DNA of 64,000 bases from Hydrangea macrophylla (lineage: Eukaryota > Streptophyta > Magnoliopsida > Cornales > Hydrangeaceae): positions 12,278,001 to 12,342,000 of the forward strand of contig CM066994.1 of the NCBI GenBank assembly GCA_033977485.1, written 5' to 3'. Each line of letters begins with the position of its first letter. Position 1 is the stretch's first letter. The notes under the pieces were generated by a model. It was not told the DNA's origin. It worked only from the letters and a program-made list of their open reading frames with translations, and searched no databases. Shown piece after piece: positions 31,572 through 46,500 of this stretch. The translations under genes and the position numbers were made by a program.

Positions 31572-34500
31572 GTATGTTTCACTCGCTGGGATTATTGGGA
31601 TTTTTTTAATTTTTAACTTTTAATTTTTTTATAGAAATTTGAGACTGCAATCAGAGTAACTGTGAAAGACTTTAAAGTCGAATTTTATTCTTAATTTGTT
31701 AAAAAAAAAAAATAATTTAAGTAAAATTTTATTTAATATTTTTGTATGAGTTCAACAAAATTTGACTTAATATTCAGATGTGTTAGATAAAAAATTTCAC
31801 TTAAAAATGTTCAAGGAAAACTTTCTGACTATAGCTCTCTCAAAAAAAAAAAACTTTCGACTAGTGATTGAAAACCACATTTGAGCATCTTTTGAGGGAA
31901 AAAAATGTCTTCTTTGCTCCTGCTGCCAAAAAAATTCTGATTCCATCGACGGATCCAAAGTAGTATCTAAAATGGACAGGGTCTTCGGAAAAAAAAAAAA
32001 AAAAAAAAAAAAATTAGAGTGTGGTTGATGATCCAATTAAGTGGTAAAAATAAAATTTTTAGCACTTCTTGTTTTTTTTTTTTTCAGTACTTTTGATAAT
32101 GTACCACTTAATTAAAAAAAAGTAGCCAAAAATCCATTGAAAACTTTAAGTGAACATTTTTTATTGAAAATAATCGCTGAATGCAGTCTATTTCAGTATT
32201 TGAAACACTATTTTTTGTATTACAAATTATATCGCTTAAAATTTTATTTACTTAAAATTTAGTTTTAATTTTCAGTTTCATCAAACGGACCCTTACTCTT
32301 ACTTTTATCTAGTTAAATAAAACAAGATTGTGTTGATTTAATAAGCAAGCATTTCCTAGGGTATTTTCAAGTCAAACACTAGGCCTCGTTTGTTTCGCAG
32401 GATTAAGGTGGGTTAGTGGGGGATTGGATTAATAGTCTCATTTAATTGAATAGTCTAGTGTTTGGCAACACTAATTTGCTTGGGACTAATTGTCCATTTT
32501 AAAAGAATAGTCCCCCCATATGGGTGACTAAGTTATACCATGGGAGAGGTGGTATTATTAGTCCCAGGACTATCAATTAAATGGGACTAATTGTCCAATC
32601 CCCCTCCGCCCTCCAAACGTGGCCTAACTCCTATGTAACAAAAAAAAACCTAAACAAACACAGAACTATATAGAATCAATTCTTTATTGAACATCCAAAC
32701 ATATTATTGTATTACCCAAACAGGCTATTATGCTATGTGTGGTAGGAAGGATGAAAAAAACATTAAGGAAGCGAAGGGAGGATGGACAGAAAAAGTACCC
32801 CTGAGGATTGTATCCTTCTATTTGGTTAAATAGGGAAGAAAGAAAGAATGTATATTTTTTACTTCACTATTGCACTCTTGTTATAAAAAATAAAAAAGGG
32901 GTAAATATCACCTAGACCCCCTGAGGTTTCTCCCGATCACACACGACACCCCTCATGTTTCACATATCACACCTACCACCCTCGTCATTTAAGAGACTTA
33001 AACGGAGCTAACGGAAAATGCCAAATGACCAACATAACCTTATTGTTCATCTTCTTCTTCCTCTTTTATTCTTTTTCAATTATATATGTGTGTGTGTGTG
33101 CGCAGTGGCGAACCCAGGATTTTGTATTAGGGGGGGCCAAGTTGCCCCCGAATTTTTTTTTTTTGGGTCATTTATACATATTTTTATTTTTAAGTGGGAC
33201 AGAGAGTCGAACAAGTAGTTGTGACAAATTCGATTGAGACATTGTTTCTCTTGAGCTGAATAAGGGGATATTACTCTTCCCCTTCACTAATAATAAAGAC
33301 TTTTAATGTCACACTAGTGGATATTGTTATTAATTCTGCAATGTTATTCTTCCCAAATTTTTTTAACCCCAAATGTGATTCCTAACACATTACCATTTCA
33401 ACATAATGAAAGTCAAGTGAATACTACGTGTTAAGAACCTCCACATGTAAAGTCACAACTTTGGGGGGGCCACTATGTAAAATATTTTCAAATCTTCAAA
33501 ATTCTATATAGACCCCCAAACTTTTCAAATTTTTTGCGGGGGCCGTGGCCCCCCCGGTCCCTTAATGGGTCCGCCCCTGTGTGTGTGTGTGAATGTATAT
33601 GTCAGGAATTCATCATCTCTCTCTATATTTTCGGTTTCTCTCTCTATATTCAACACTCACCTACACAAACCCTCTACCATCAACAATGCAAACCCACCAT
33701 TACCTTAACAGTCCACCATCACGAATGCAAGCTGATCTCGTCAGAATCAAGATAAAAGTATGCATGTGGAAATAGAGGTCAAACCCCCAGGGACTGCGAT
33801 TACTTCTATTCTTTAATTTATAAAACCTAAATCTAATTAGTTATAGGAAACAAAAGTTTGGTTGGATTGATAATTCCATTACTATTAATAACTAAACTAT
33901 GGATGTAAGGAAATTAAAACTAAGCTAAGTAGATGAACGCAATATTTAAGATTTGTTTTACTTATGTGAATGGGATCTAGAGTTGCAAATCCACCACTAA
34001 CCATGCATTGGGGTTCACTACTTTTTACTCTAGGGTTTACGATTAGATAGTTAAGACATACCGCAGCTACAAGCTTGATAGTATCGACAAGAAGATATAC
34101 TAGTTCGATCCAAGCATAACTCATCTTTGGTTGGCATTGATTGTCTACCTAAATTAGGGTGTAGTACAACCCATCATCCCTAGGCATGAATCATAAAAGA
34201 TTCAAACATCATAATCATGTAAGCACCATTGTATGTAAATACTCCTATCAATCACAGAAATCCAGGAATAATGAGTTCAATGGATACAAGGAAGAATCTA
34301 AGACAAGAATGAATCCTCAATATTATTGAATATAAACATTCAGATCTGATTATATAATTATAATCCTCGAAACATATAATCAACTATCTAAATACATAAA
34401 ATCCCTAAAGAAGGAAAGCAAAGAAATCCCATTTACATGGCTAAGGTTTCATAAAAACCCTAGATTAGGTGTTTAGTTAAACATGGTTGATGAAAACATG

Positions 34501-37500
34501 GCATTGGAGATGATGGTTGCCATTAGAAACCTCAAGCTAGATCTTCTCTTCTTCCTGCCTTGATTTCCCAAGTTGACTGCAAAGTTGTATGCTAAGATGT
34601 GTGTAACCCTAAATTGCTAAACAAGTGCCCTTCTTATAGATGGTAGCCTTCGATAACTTTTGCTCTGGACGCGTTTTGCAATTCTGATCACATCGGACTC
34701 TTTAAGTCAGTGGAATACCTAACTTAGGTTTTTCAATGGGTCGCGCGAGTGATCAGGCATTTTCTACACGGTTTACTCCGTTGCCTTGCACCAAATAGCT
34801 TGGAATAGCTGCTTTCTTCTAAATCCTGAAAAAAGGGAAAAATGAAGTAAAAGTACAATAAACAGAGTACTAAGTGCTAACAAGTGCAAATAAAGGGTAA
34901 TAACTAGGAACTGTTCACTCCCGATCACAAGCCCACCACAATGGTGCTCAAATTAGGAACAAATTTTATAATTTTCCTCTCTCTAACTTCGTAATTTTTA
35001 AACAGTCCCTAATTTTTGCTCTATTAAACAAAAAATAGACCCTAAACACCTACAAATCAATTTCTGCTCTAATTAAACCAAAGACAGACCCACTCCAAAC
35101 CCAATTCGAAGATGGGTTTTGAATTGAACAAAAAATCCAAATGGAGATGTGACCCAATTTCTTTATGCGATTTTCTCTCTCTAGAATCTCCCCCATCAAG
35201 CCCAAATTAAACAGCAAAGTTACAATCCCTATGCAATTGAATAAATCCCGTGGCTATGCTCAAGATGGGATGTTCTGTATATGTTCAGATCTGAGAAATT
35301 GAGGTTTGATGGGGTTTGAATCTGTATTACAGGAACAAAAATTCAAATTGATTCCAGTATTATAGAAACTAATGGGGTTTGGCCATGAATTTGATAAAGA
35401 AAGAAAGAAAGAGACCAATTGGCCACGAAGAAACCCATGAAGAAACCCACTTGAGAGAGAGAGAGAGAGAGGAAAATCCAACAAATTGGCCATGAACGTT
35501 GTTGACATGTGTTTTCTTGTTTGGGTGTTGCTCTTGAGATATGTCTCTAATTTTGAGAGAGAAACAGGGGTATCAATTGGGAAAGAAAGAGAAGAAAGGT
35601 GAGATAATGAAAAATGATGAAGAGAGGCAATTTTGGCATTTAGTCAAGTAAGCTAATGACATCAGCACAACTCTGTTAGACTCACTAACGTCACTTTAAC
35701 GGCGGGGATGTGTGTGATACATAGTGTATTTGAAGGGTGGTATGTGTGATGTGAAATGTGAGGGGTGGTGTATGTGATCGGGGCAAAATCTCAGGGGGGC
35801 TAGGTGATATTTGCCCCAAAAAAAAATTACCATTCTATTTGAGGGGGAAAAAAGTCAAAAGAGGAGGAAAGCTTGTTCTCTCTTCTAATCCCTCTGACTT
35901 TTTGAATGGATTGAATATTATGGGATCGAGGGAAGAGCTATCTATCCCGTCTTCCTTTCTCCCCTATCTTAAATCTTGCCAAACAATTGATTCTACCATC
36001 TTCCCTCTACCTGTGTCCTTCCTTCCCCTCTTCCCTTGTACCAATCATAGTGTTAGTGTGGTGAAATTGATAGATTAGTTGCATTTAGCATAGGCTAACC
36101 TCTTGTTTTATTCATTGAGGAAAAAAAATAGTTGTCTCAACCTCTAACTTGCATTAACCCTTATCATATTTCATTGAATACCATTTAAGCTGCTAATCTT
36201 GTTTCTTTCCTTACTTCTAATCTGCTTTACATTCATTTTATTACTCAAAATTTTGTAAAGTTGTCCCCAAGGTTAAGAAGCCAGTGGTGATCAAAGTGAT
36301 CTCAGTATTGGTGTCAGTGAGTGTGCTTCTTGGAGTACTGGGCCTGACCTTATATGCTTGGAAGAAGAAGAAGCAACATAAATTTCAAGGTAAATGAGTC
36401 ACTTTGCTTTTGTGCAAGCATTTCATTCTTAGCTCCAATCTTCTTTTTGACAATGCTAGTGTTAGTTTTACACCTCTTAGTAATTTCTTTGAAGGACTAG
36501 CATCTTACTAAATAAGAAAACACAATTAAATTATTTTCTTTTTTACTTACGTAACCACCATGTGTTCAACTAAAATCCTAGAATCCACTAGAAAATTCTT
36601 GATATTATTGACTGAAAACTGAGAAGTCCTGCCAAATAGCATACATAATATCAAGTTGTGTTGAAGGCTCATGTTAATGTGATACAAAATAGACTTCTCT
36701 CGTTGGACTATAAGAAAACCTCCAAGACTCGGTTGTTGTTGAAGGTCTGGGCGATTTGAGAGATGTATTTTCTTTATTGACTTAGTTTTGTCCCTCTGTT
36801 GAGTTTGTTTGTTCGTTTTTTTCCCATGGTTTTGGATTTTTTTTTTTCTTCTTTGAATTTGTTCTTTAATTAGATCTTCTCCTCGGGGATGCCCCTTGTA
36901 TCTTGTCTTCTCCTTTTCTGGTATAATACTAACCTTTCCCTGAAAAAAAAAAAAGAAAGAGAAGAGAAGTAATTGTGAGATCCGTCCGACATTGGATAAA
37001 TACAAAAAGTTAATCTGATATATGTAGAATCAAGGGGGCTACTACTAACAACTTGGGCTTAAGCATTTTAAGGGCCAATGTGGTAGGCCCGTCAATTTGT
37101 TGGGCTAGTGAACCACTTAGGGCATTACAATAATATGATGCATCATGAAACGTGAGGACTTAGAACGTTGTCCAAATCCTATAGAGCCCTCTTGGAATCC
37201 ACCAAGAAACGTAAGAACAAGTCTTTGAACGGAAAATCTATAATTTTATTAATCCAAAGGCAACTTGACCGTGTAAACTTAAACCTGTGAGTAACCACGT
37301 AAACAAGTTTTCTAGAGGGAAAAAAAAGGTAACTTCCCCTGTATCAAAAGTTATGGTCGTTTGAAGTCTTGTCGCTAAACCTATGGTCTGTGGGTAACTC
37401 ATATCAATAAACTTCCTCCGCAAAATCTTCTCCTAATTGTTCTACATCAATGGAAGGGATGTCCAGTGATGTGAACCAACAAGAAAAGGGAAATTAACGG

Positions 37501-40500
37501 TTGTTGAAAGGTGAAACAAAGCAACAGAATAGTTTAAGTAATGGAAGGTCAACAACCAACTGCCAAACTACTTCTCCTTAGGTTTTGTTTGGTTTGTGGA
37601 TTAGTGAGGGAAAGAAAAAGAAAACACCAAGTAAAACACTATCCTTTTTCTGATAATATGGGGAAAAGTGAGTAAAATAGGAAGAAAAGAGAACAAGGTA
37701 ACAAAAAAAAATTATTTTCTGCTTACTACTCGCTTCTCCTTTTCTAGAGTACCTATTACATTTTTGAAAATTTTAATTTGTAATAGTATGCTTGAGGCAT
37801 GGAGTAAAAGTGTAAAACAAGCGGAAAACACAAGGTAAATAGTTGTCGTTTATTTTTCTTTTCCTTCTAGATATAGTTTTCTTTTATTTTTCTTTTCTGT
37901 CTAGAAATTTGCAGACCTTACGGAGCCTTCAGCATTATCTGTGAACTTTTTCGAATAAGATTAATTTGTGAAAGAGGTTGAAATGTGGGAATTTAACATG
38001 TGTAGTCGCTATACATCGAGTTTAGCCTTCTGTTTCATTTAGATCCTCACCATTAACCACCTTGCAGAAGAAAAGAGACGCCATATGGAAGATTTGGATT
38101 TGCCATTATATGACATGGATACAATAGCTAATGCCACAAATAACTTCGCAAGCAGCAACAAGATTGGAGAGGGCGGTTTTGGACCAGTCTTCAAGGTAAC
38201 AATTGCTGAAGGTTGATATTTATTACTAGGCGCGGCTGGGCCAATTATCAAACAGTTTAAGCTTTTGGAGAAATTGGTGACTCAATATTGTATCAAAGCC
38301 TTGTTTATGAGAGGTTCTGGTGTTCATATTAGCACTTTGTTGTTTGTTCCATTATGATGGAGTTGGCTGGTATAGTTTGTCAGCTCTCCAAGTCCTAGAT
38401 AGGGTCATACGTGTGGGAGGGTGTTGAAGGTTTATGTAAATTGGACCCATTCTCTAACAAAACAACTTAAGCGTTTGGAGTAGTTGGTGACTTTGACAAC
38501 AATATGAGTAAACCGTTGCACAATTTTTCCTTATGTCAGCCTTTAAAAGTCAATTCATACATATTACTCAATACAAAACCTTACACTTTGGCTAGATTTT
38601 ACCTTGTCATTCTTGAGAATCTTCCTTAGCTAGTACGATACCTAGCCCCTTTTAGCGAATCCATTGCGTTGTCAAATGTTTACGTAAGGCAGATGCCAAA
38701 ATGGTCTTGCCGATCTCAGACCAAATCGTACATTTGTTTCTTTCCCAAGAAACTAAAGATAAATGTCTATTGATACTTTCAGGGTATTTTGAAAGAGGGA
38801 CAAGAAATAGCAGTAAAGAGGCTTTCTAAGAATTCTAGGCAAGGAATTGAGGAATTCAAGAACGAAGTTAAATACATCAGTAAACTTAATCACAGGAATC
38901 TAGTGAAGCTTCTAGGTTGTTGCATTCAAGGAGAAGAAAAGATGTTGATCTATGAATACATGCCTAACAAGAGCTTGGATTTCTTCATTTTTGGTTTGAC
39001 TTTCTTATCACCCCTTATTTGTTTAGTTTCAAGTAGTCTGCTTTATATGTTTTCTTTTTTTCTTTTTCCCTTTCCCTTGCTTAAAACCCAGTTGTTTCTG
39101 GGAGATGATCTTTGATGACTGGCTTCATTATTACTTGTTGGGAAATTGCACATATATAAGGGCTTACTTAGGTGTCCTTTGAATGATCCCATTCACAATT
39201 CAAGTGACAACCAATAACCAAAATGCAATAACCCTTTTGTATAAACTAGAATAAATCATGAATAGGGCTATTGTTAAAGTGATAATCAAAATGCAATAAC
39301 TATTTTGTATAAGAATTATAATTTTGTTCATTAAGTAGTCACATTCCATGTGTAAATGGGGTTTTAGTATTGAAGCTTGATATATATTGTTCAGCCTACT
39401 CTCTTAGCATCTTGAGTTTTTAGAGCAACTGGTGACTTAACTTAATATGCTATCAGAGCCTTGTTTATGGGATGTCTCATGTTCGAGGCTCTATCCCTTT
39501 GAGGTTTGCATCGTGCAGTTTGTTGTTTGTCTTGGACTCTGTCATAATGGAGATTCACTTGCTGTCTCTCCACGAATGACAAGGGAGAAATTATCTTGTG
39601 TGACTGTCACATCCGCATGACTTTTATTCTTATTCGAGTATTCGATGGGTCCCATGGGGCCGTACATGAGGGAAAATGTTGAAGTTTGATTTACATTATT
39701 GAGCACACTCTCTGACAGCTTAAGCATTTGGAATAGTTAGTGATACGCCCAAAATTGGCTCAACTATGTAATTGATCGGTTGTATGCAGTGACCAAATGC
39801 TTTCCAGACTGGGTCATGCACCACTGCATGGATGATCACCGTCCCGAGCGGTCTCAACACCTAGGGGTTCCCAGACTTGGTAACCCGAGGCCCTGTCAGT
39901 GGAAGAGCCTAACCAAGTGGTCGGGATAGCATCACCTAGTCGCTATACGGCTCGGAACTAGCTCGGCATACCCAAAGGCGCATCCCACACTTTCTAGAAC
40001 TTAGCAGTTTCCTAAATCAGCCAAGGAACCTCCCAGATTCGCAATTCCAGTCTCCTAATTAGATTAGGAGACTGGCCGGATAATCAACAATCATCACAGG
40101 TTGTCATTAGGTATACCTAACCTTGTAAGGGAGGACTCTTACTTCTATAAAAGAGTTCTCCCACCCCCTTGAAGTGGGGGGGGGGGGGGGATCCAGAATT
40201 GAACCGAGTACAAACACACTGTCTAGCCTCTCCCAAGAAATCGAAAATGCATGCACCGTACGACCGACCCTTGGTAGTTCCAATCTCCATTATTGGATCA
40301 CCAAGGTCCCGACAACAGTTTTATTTTTATAGTGGAAGTGCTCAGACACACATGTGGATGTAGGTTCCTTCGTTAATAGGGTTGAACCATATACAAAACT
40401 TTCTCTTTTACCTCTTTCTGGTCTATTCTCAACGCATTTTCTCTCCTTACCCAAACATTGCATCATCAGTTTGGCACCGTCTGTGGGAAACGACAGATTT

Positions 40501-43500
40501 CTCAAAAAAAAAAAAAACTCTCTTAACTGATAGTTATGCCTCCGAAGAAGGGTAAGAAGGCTGCTTAACAGGATAACCAGGACGTTCCGATGGCTCCGGC
40601 ACCATCCGCAGCAGTCCTGACACTGGAGCATATCACGGCGGCTCTCGCACAACCTTTAGAGGGTCAACAGCAGACCAACAACAAATTAATACATTGTTGG
40701 CCCAACAAAACAACACCCCTGCTGGCTAATGATCCTTTAAGGGATGTTAGTGGCAATCGGGGCACCGCGTCGGGGTCGATCGCCCACTCGAGGCCACCCT
40801 GGACTCAAGGAGGACGCCGAGAACATAATCAATGACAGGCGTGCTGCCCAGGTAGAACAGCTCGAACGCGCGACTCGGGAATCGGTCCAGGATTCCCCGG
40901 CCAGGAGCCAGGATGATCTCAGAACCAGATTAACCAAAGTCGTAGCTGAGCTCACTCCCAGAGGACAGCCACCCATGATATAGAAGGGACTTCATCTGCA
41001 GACCCCACCTATTGCGCAAACAGTGATCGGACCGGGGTGGAAGTCAAAATCAGGGACTTGGAGAAACAGATTGGGGACATGGCTAAAAACATCAACAGGA
41101 GGTTGGTCTATGACCACACTAACTCAAATACTGAGTCTTCCTTTGTCATGGAGATCACCAGGTTTGTTATCCCTCATAAGTTCCAAACAACCTCAGATAA
41201 GTCGTATAGTGGGATAGGAAGTCCAGTGGACCACGTCCGTGCTCATAAATCCTGAATGGTTCTCACAACCAACTCCGACAAGCTCTATTGTCTGGCCTTT
41301 TCCAGTAACTTGAAGGGCCTAGCAACCCAGTGGTTCCATTCTCTAAAACCGAGGTCGATCAATAGCTTCAAGCAACTCAGCAAATAGTTCATCAGCCAGT
41401 TCATCGGTATGCATGAGCAACCGAAGCCTGATACATAGTTACTGACTGTCAGGAAAAGGTAGAATGAATCTCTCAAGGAATTCGTCGATCGGTTCATCCT
41501 GGAGAAGCTTAAGGTTTATGATCTGAATGAAACCGTCACTATTACCACCTTCTGCTCTGTGTTTTAGCACACTAACTGCACCATGTTGTTTCACAGAAAT
41601 CGACTTGCAACTTTGGTTGAATTCGCAAAAAGGGTTGGGAAATACGTCGACACTGAAGAGTTTCTAAAGACGAAGGACTCCATGCTCACAAACGACGAGC
41701 CTCTGAGAAGCAAGCGGAAGCAAGATCAACCCGAAAGAATAATGGAAAGAAACCTAGGAAAAACCAATAATAGAGTGATCAGGATCAGGCCCCGATATCA
41801 TTCACGCCACTTTTTTGACATATTTAAGAGGTCATGGCCGTAGTAAAGGCCCAGAACTTGCTTAAAAATCCGACCAACTGAAGAGCCCGCCCGAGAGGAG
41901 AAATTGGGATAAGTACTGCCGCTACCACAAGGACCACGACTGCAACACTGAGGACTGCTTGAAATTGACAATCACCATCGAAAAGATGATCAAGAAGGGC
42001 CATCTAGCCGACTTTGTCAATAATAATAGATAGCCTATGCTGGACAACCTCCCTCCCGAGCAACAACACCTCGACAACATAAATGTGGTCTCTGGTAGAA
42101 CATCAGGAGGAGGAGACTCCCAGTCATCCAGGAAGAAGTATGCCCGAGCTTCCCGATCAGAAGGCGCATCTATCTAGCCAGCGAGTCCCACACAGGTGGA
42201 TTTGATCACCTTCTCATCCAATGATCTCGAAGGCATACACCTTCCCCATAATGACCCCCTAGTGGTGACACTCATTATTACCAACTACTCGGTCAAAAGA
42301 GTGTTAGTTGACACCGGCAGTTCTTCCGGCATACTCTTTGCCTCAGCATTCGATCAACTCGGGATCGCAAGAGAATATGACTTCGACTAATTGCCACACC
42401 TCTGGTCAGGTTCAACGTATCCAGCACACAGCCGCTCGGTATGATCAAGCTTCCAGTCCTGGTGGGTGTATACCCTCAGCAGGAATCGGTACTCACCAAA
42501 TTCGTGGTTGTAGAAACACCTCCCACCTATAATGTCATACTTGGGAGACCTACTCTCAATCGGGCTAAGGCGGTTGTGTCAACCTACAGCCTCATCGTCA
42601 AATTCCCTATCCCTGAAGGGGTCGGGATCTTCAAAGGAGATCAGGTTACAGCTCGGTATTGCTATTTCAACTCACTCCAGAAAGGTGATGTGTCAATCTC
42701 TGAATATCAAAGAGCTGGATCCAAGGGATAATGAAGACCGGGCAGGGACGGTCGAAGAACTCGTGCAGTGGTCTTGGACCACCAGTTTCTCGACCGAGTC
42801 ATCAACGTTGGCTCCCTCCTCAAACCCGAGCTCCACAAAGGACTAGTTCAATTTCTCAGGCAGAATCAAGAGATGTTTTCATGGTGTCATGAGGACATGC
42901 AAGGTATCGACCCCTGGGTCATGTCCCACTGACTCAATGTTGACCCAAATTTCCACCCCGTTAAACAGAAAGGAAGAGGAATGGCTCAGGTGAGACAGGA
43001 GGCCGTTAGCCAAGAGGTTAGGAAGCTGCTCAAAGCCAAGTCCATCAAGGAAGTGCAGTATCCAGACTGGTTAACTAACGTGATTCTAGTCAAGAAAAGC
43101 AATAGCAAGTGGAGGCTGTGTGTAGACTTCACTGATTTGAACAAGGCTTGCCCTAAAGATTGTTATCCGCTGCCAAGGATAGACCTTCTAATGGATTCAA
43201 TGGCAGGCCATGCCCTACTCTCTTTCATGGATGCCTACTCCGGGTGCAACCAAATCCGGATGTTCCCCGGAGACAAAGAAAAGACACTGTTTATAACCGA
43301 TCAGAGAAAGTACTACTACAAGGTGATGCCCTTCGGGCTGAAGAACGTAGGGGCGACCTATTACCGGCTGGTTAATCTCATGTTCAGAACTTTGATCGGG
43401 AAAAGTATGGAAGTGTATGTTGATGACCTCCTGGTCAAAAGCATGCAAGAGTCGGACCATCTTCAACATTTGACTGAGAGTTTCAACATCCTGAAGAAAT

Positions 43501-46500
43501 ACCTAATGAAGCTCAACCCTGCCAAGTGTACCTTCGGTGTCTCCTTAGGAAAATTTTTGGGGCACATGGTCACTTGGCAGGGTATCGAAGCTAATCTAGA
43601 GAAAATCCGGGCAATCATTAACATGCGATCACCCAGGTCAACTAAAGAAGTTAAGAGTTTGGCGGGACGAGTTGCTGCGTTGAATAGATTTGTATCCCTA
43701 GCTACTGACCGATGCCTACCATTCTTCAAAATCCTCCGCAAAGCCTTCGAGTGGTCGGAAGGGAGTGAGAGGACATTCAGGAATTGAAAAAGTACTTGGC
43801 CTCACCCCCTCTACTCTCAACATCAACTTAGGGAGAGGAGTTATTCTTGTATCTAGTAGTATCTTTATCAGCTGTCAGCTCGGCCCTGGTTAGGGAGGTG
43901 CACGGGATCCAATATCTAGTGTACTGTACCAGTCGAGCCCTTCAGGGCACGGAGAGTTGATACTCACGCATGGAAAAATTGGCCTTTGCGCTCATCACCT
44001 CAGCCAGACGTCTCCGACCTTATTTTCAGGCTCATACCATAGTTGTTCTCACTGACCGGCCGCTGCAAAGGATCGGAGACCTTTGGTCGGCTTATGAAGT
44101 GGTCTTTCGAGCTGGAAGAGTTCGATGTCGTATACAAGCCAAGGACAGCCATCAAAGGTCAGGCCATGGCAAATTTTCTTGCAGAGTTCACCTATCTTGA
44201 AGACCCGACCGAGGATCCAGTGCAACCCAACCTACCACCAGAGTTACAGGTGTCGATCCCGACCTAGGTGCTATATGTTGATGGGTCCTCAAACAACCAA
44301 GGAAGTGGAGCGGGAATCATCCTGACCAACTACGAACAATCACTTCCATCTCCTATGTGAATTATAAGAAAATCTCCTCTAATGCTCACTACTCAACTCC
44401 GTTCTTGGTTAGATCCCTCAAAGGACACTCGTCACTATTGTTTAAAACATTCATCGATTCAATCAAAAATCATTTTATTTTCGTTTGGAAATTCATCGGT
44501 TCATCTCTACCAAGATTTCATCTAACCCCCGTGTCACCACACAAGGTCCATGACAACGCGTAATCTCATCTCATCACACAGTTCCACTTCCGTATGATTC
44601 CACCAATTCATAAATATAATACATGTAATAATTTATATCATGACATACTATACAATATGCATGTGAATCATTATGCTACACAATCATTTAAATCATCATG
44701 TCTCAACATGCATTTACATGCCATGTCAATTATACATGTGCATCTCAAAGTGTGATCTCACACCGAATCATCTCATGGCGTCGTCTCTCGTCCCCCAAGG
44801 TTCTATACTTAATCGTACAACGAATTACTGTAACTTCTTTTACAACCTATTGCTTTGATACCAATATTTGGAATGGAATACAAAAATAAATACATGGATG
44901 GTTCCTGTCGTTCCCACGGCCTCACTCCTCACGCTTCTTCTCCCTTTCTTCTTATCACCTACAATGGAGTAAATCTCCACTACTTAGCTATATGCTAAGT
45001 GTATAATTCTGAACATATGCATATATGGTAATTCATTCTTTAAACATCTATTCCATATAAAAAAGTCTCTAGGGAGAGAGACACGCATTCATCCGGTATA
45101 TCGGCAAGCCCAAATTCTATCAACCGCGAAGCCAATGGCAACCCCAAAGTTTATCAACCATTACACCTAACTGCTCTGGTAGGGCCGGTTCTCAAACCAA
45201 GCAAGTAGTCGTCGCTACTATAACTCTCAAACATTGAGAGGCGTACCCTGGCATGAACTTGTACCAAACTCCCATTTGACCCATATAGTCATTTAGCATA
45301 CTCACATACTCATACAAACATGTTTTTCATACATACTCGCTGAAACTAATGGGCCTAAATTAACACATGAGTTTTGCCCGTATCACAATTTCATACATGA
45401 TATCTAAAACATCCAAAATTCTTTATATGTCATAAGTCAAGAATTCATACCTTAAGCTATGCCCTAAAGATTTCAGGAGGATCGTAAGATTATCGATACT
45501 AAGCTAAATATCCGATACTACGCAAAAACTACTAGTTTTGACACATTTTCCAAGAAAACACAATATTAGAATTTTTGTAAAACTTAGCCAAACGAGGTAT
45601 AACAACTATCAAAACATAGCTCTTACCTCGAGGAGTTCAAATATAAAATTTGGAAGAAAACAAACAGACGGAAGGTCGTCGATTTGTGTCTTGAAGCTAA
45701 GCAACCAAAATCCCCAAATCTACCAAGCTCTCAACTTTTTGGTTTGAAGATATTTATGAAAAATATCTTAAGGTTTCTACTTATAGGCACGACTCTCGAA
45801 AATTACATTTAACTCCCCACGAGTTCTTGAAACTTCTAATTATTTCCTGAAACGTCTTACACGTCTAAATTATTGATTCACGAGTGAAAATCTCTAATTC
45901 ATAAAAGTTTTTTTTCTAAGTTCCATTTGGGTCCACAATTATATTCCGAAACTATTTCCGTGAATTTTCTAGATAACCTACCTTTTATGCAACGTATCGT
46001 TTTGGTTATCTCTAATTCGTTCAAAATGATCTTTATCAAGATCAGGACTGACAGAAATTACACTATTCAGATATATTGCACTATTCATATATAACAGATA
46101 TTTCAAATAACATTTTGATCATGTAAATGTCATTTAATCACACGAATGCCTCATCGAGTGTTAGATTGTCGTGTCTTCATTTGACACCTTCAGTTGACCA
46201 CAGTTAACCACTTTCACAATTATCAAATAACATGATAATTCTCAAAAACTAATTTTGCATTTTAAAACATTTAGATTTTTCGAGATAGGTGTGACAACCA
46301 TCCCCTACCTCCGGTGTGTTCACCCAACTCAGACCAATGACATCCTATAGGAAATACACGAAAGGGTCTGTGGGAGTCATATTGGAGGTCAGGCACTGTC
46401 TAGAAGAGCTCTACTCCAAGGTTAATTCTGGCCTACTATGGCTCGGGACTCATAGGACTATGTCAAGAAGTGCGATAAGTGTCAGAGGTATGCAAATGTG

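Noticed and set aside
36547..37005. 152-codon minus-strand ORF in intron 2 of the receptor kinase
   Set aside because: Lys/Gln-rich translation of A-rich DNA, no domain; lies inside a well-supported intron.
38994..39115. Continuation of kinase exon 4 to a stop at 39113
   Set aside because: Residues after FFIF are hydrophobic and unlike any kinase; a donor at 38994 and phase agreement with exon 5 show this is intron.
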